Of a DNA stretch of 64,000 nt, positions 63,367 to 64,000 are shown one piece after another. This DNA is from Paenibacillus tyrphae. Its GTDB lineage: Bacteria; Bacillota; Bacilli; Paenibacillales; NBRC-103111. The notes under the pieces were generated by a model, which saw nothing but the letters and a program-made list of their open reading frames with translations, did no database searches and was not told the DNA's origin. The DNA is taken from contig NZ_JNVM01000024.1 of NCBI RefSeq assembly GCF_000722545.1, positions 115,848-179,847 on the forward strand, given 5' to 3'. Within the stretch, counting starts at the first letter, position 1; each line of letters starts with the position of its first letter. The translations under genes were made by a program, and so were the position numbers.

Positions 63367-64000
63367 TGGGACTGACCCCCGTTCGTAAGACAGGGATCAA
63401 AACACCTTGCAAGTTTAAGCGGCCAGTCGTCGGAAATTAATCGGCGACTGGTTATTTAGTTTCGTTTGAATGCGAATTGAGTTATAGTAGTTAATGTAAT
63501 CTCGAACGGTTTGTTCAACGATTGCCGTCGTTGTACAGGTAAGCCCTTCGAGATAGAACGTTTCAGACTTTAGCGTGGAATGAAACGATTCGATGGGGGC
63601 ATTATCAGCGGGCTCCCTTGCGGGACATGCTCATGGTAATGCCTTTTCCTTCTACAGTATCCTGGTAGGCCTGAGACGTATATACGCTACCCTGATCACT
63701 GTGCAGCATCATACCAGGTCGATCTGGGAGCTGGTGTAGCGTGTCCAGAACAAACGATGTATCTTGCTTATCAGCTATACTGTAAGCCACAATCTCTCCA
63801 TTAAACAAGTCTAAAATGCTCGACAGGTACAATGTTTTCCCGCCAAATGGCAAATAAGTAATATCTGTTACTAGTTTTTGCATCGGCTCATCGGCTTGAA
63901 ATTGACGTTTCAGCAGATGTTCGGCGATATGAGTAGGTTGTCCAGTTGCTTTACGTTTCTTTATCTTAACACGGCACCGCAGCCCTTCCATCTGCATAAT
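63367..64000 (-). mobile_element. IS3-family insertion sequence, right part
   Basis: The end near 63367 (TGGGACTGACCCCCGTTCGT) has the form of an IS3/IS150-type terminal repeat and interrupts the adenine methyltransferase. The transposase reads inward and leaves the window at 64000. The second end and target duplication cannot be seen. Confidence 0.75.
63415..64000 (-). pseudogene. IS3-family transposase (OrfB), frameshifted and partial
   Basis: An rve-type integrase core: VTDITYLPFGGKTLYLSSIL (first Asp), MMLHSDQGSVYTSQAYQ (second Asp), then SMSRKG. The frame breaks near 63614, where about 2 nt are missing, and continues in another frame with DNAPIESFHSTLKSE (the catalytic Glu) to the stop at 63415. 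The element is therefore unlikely to move by itself. The N-terminus is outside the window. Confidence 0.82.

Noticed and set aside
1..64000. CRISPR arrays, tRNA and rRNA genes
   Set aside because: No regularly spaced repeats, cloverleaf sequences or rRNA signatures were recognised on reading both strands.

Overview
The window looks like chromosomal DNA of a Paenibacillus-like Firmicute. The evidence is gene content: a YuKD/EssC-type ESX/T7SS locus, a des-desK-desR cold-response operon, a YesM/YesN pair, LplB/LplC-type sugar permeases, AGGAGG ribosome sites with frequent TTG/GTG starts, and sigma-A promoters. The genus is an inference. No rRNA, tRNA or CRISPR array was found.

Region 1 (1-5001) is a nucleic-acid repair and ADP-ribose cluster. 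A Hen1-Pnkp RNA-repair operon runs leftward behind a promoter, a 39-codon leader ORF and an intrinsic terminator. Divergently, a NADAR protein and a microbial PARG-type macrodomain protein form an operon, followed by a small basic protein whose ribosome site lies in a hairpin. Region 2 (5048-13433) is a type VII secretion locus read leftward: EssC ATPase, EsaB/YukD, two WXG100 proteins, a small helical protein, a lipoprotein and a lipase effector. Its leader also carries a promoter and an early terminator. The lipase plus lipoprotein arrangement resembles the S. aureus TslA/TilA toxin-immunity pair.

Region 3 (13667-31994) holds a chemoreceptor and two catabolic clusters around a FadR-type regulator. 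Leftward lie AtuA-like, DUF4387, a CUT1-type ABC importer, two ADP-ribosylglycohydrolase-family proteins and a ribokinase. Rightward lie an enolase-superfamily enzyme, an M20 amidase, a GntP-like permease, a cytoplasmic class-A-type serine hydrolase and a winged-helix regulator. Two matching 17-bp palindromes mark probable FadR-type operators.

Region 4 (32032-40799) has a GH2 glycosidase, a PpiC/SurA-like membrane protein, a secreted beta-helix protein and a YesM kinase. The partner YesN gene has lost the segment encoding its phospho-acceptor and is frameshifted. Region 5 (40948-50491) has ypsA and the des operon with a DesR-like site, a TetR-MFS pair with palindromic operators, a TerD-like protein behind two tandem 60-nt structured repeats, and a chloramphenicol acetyltransferase with a classic leader-peptide attenuator.

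Region 6 (about 50.5-62.6 kb) is visibly more AT-rich and is a defence island: MutL-like ATPase, Z1 helicase-like ATPase, DUF4420 nuclease-like protein, AIPR protein, cytosine methyltransferase, Vsr endonuclease and an unrecognised protein with a PD-(D/E)XK-like motif, all in one tightly packed leftward operon. The first four match the domain set of the described Mza system. The right end (62.7-64 kb) is mobile debris: a broken adenine methyltransferase cut by a frameshifted IS3-family element that runs off the window.
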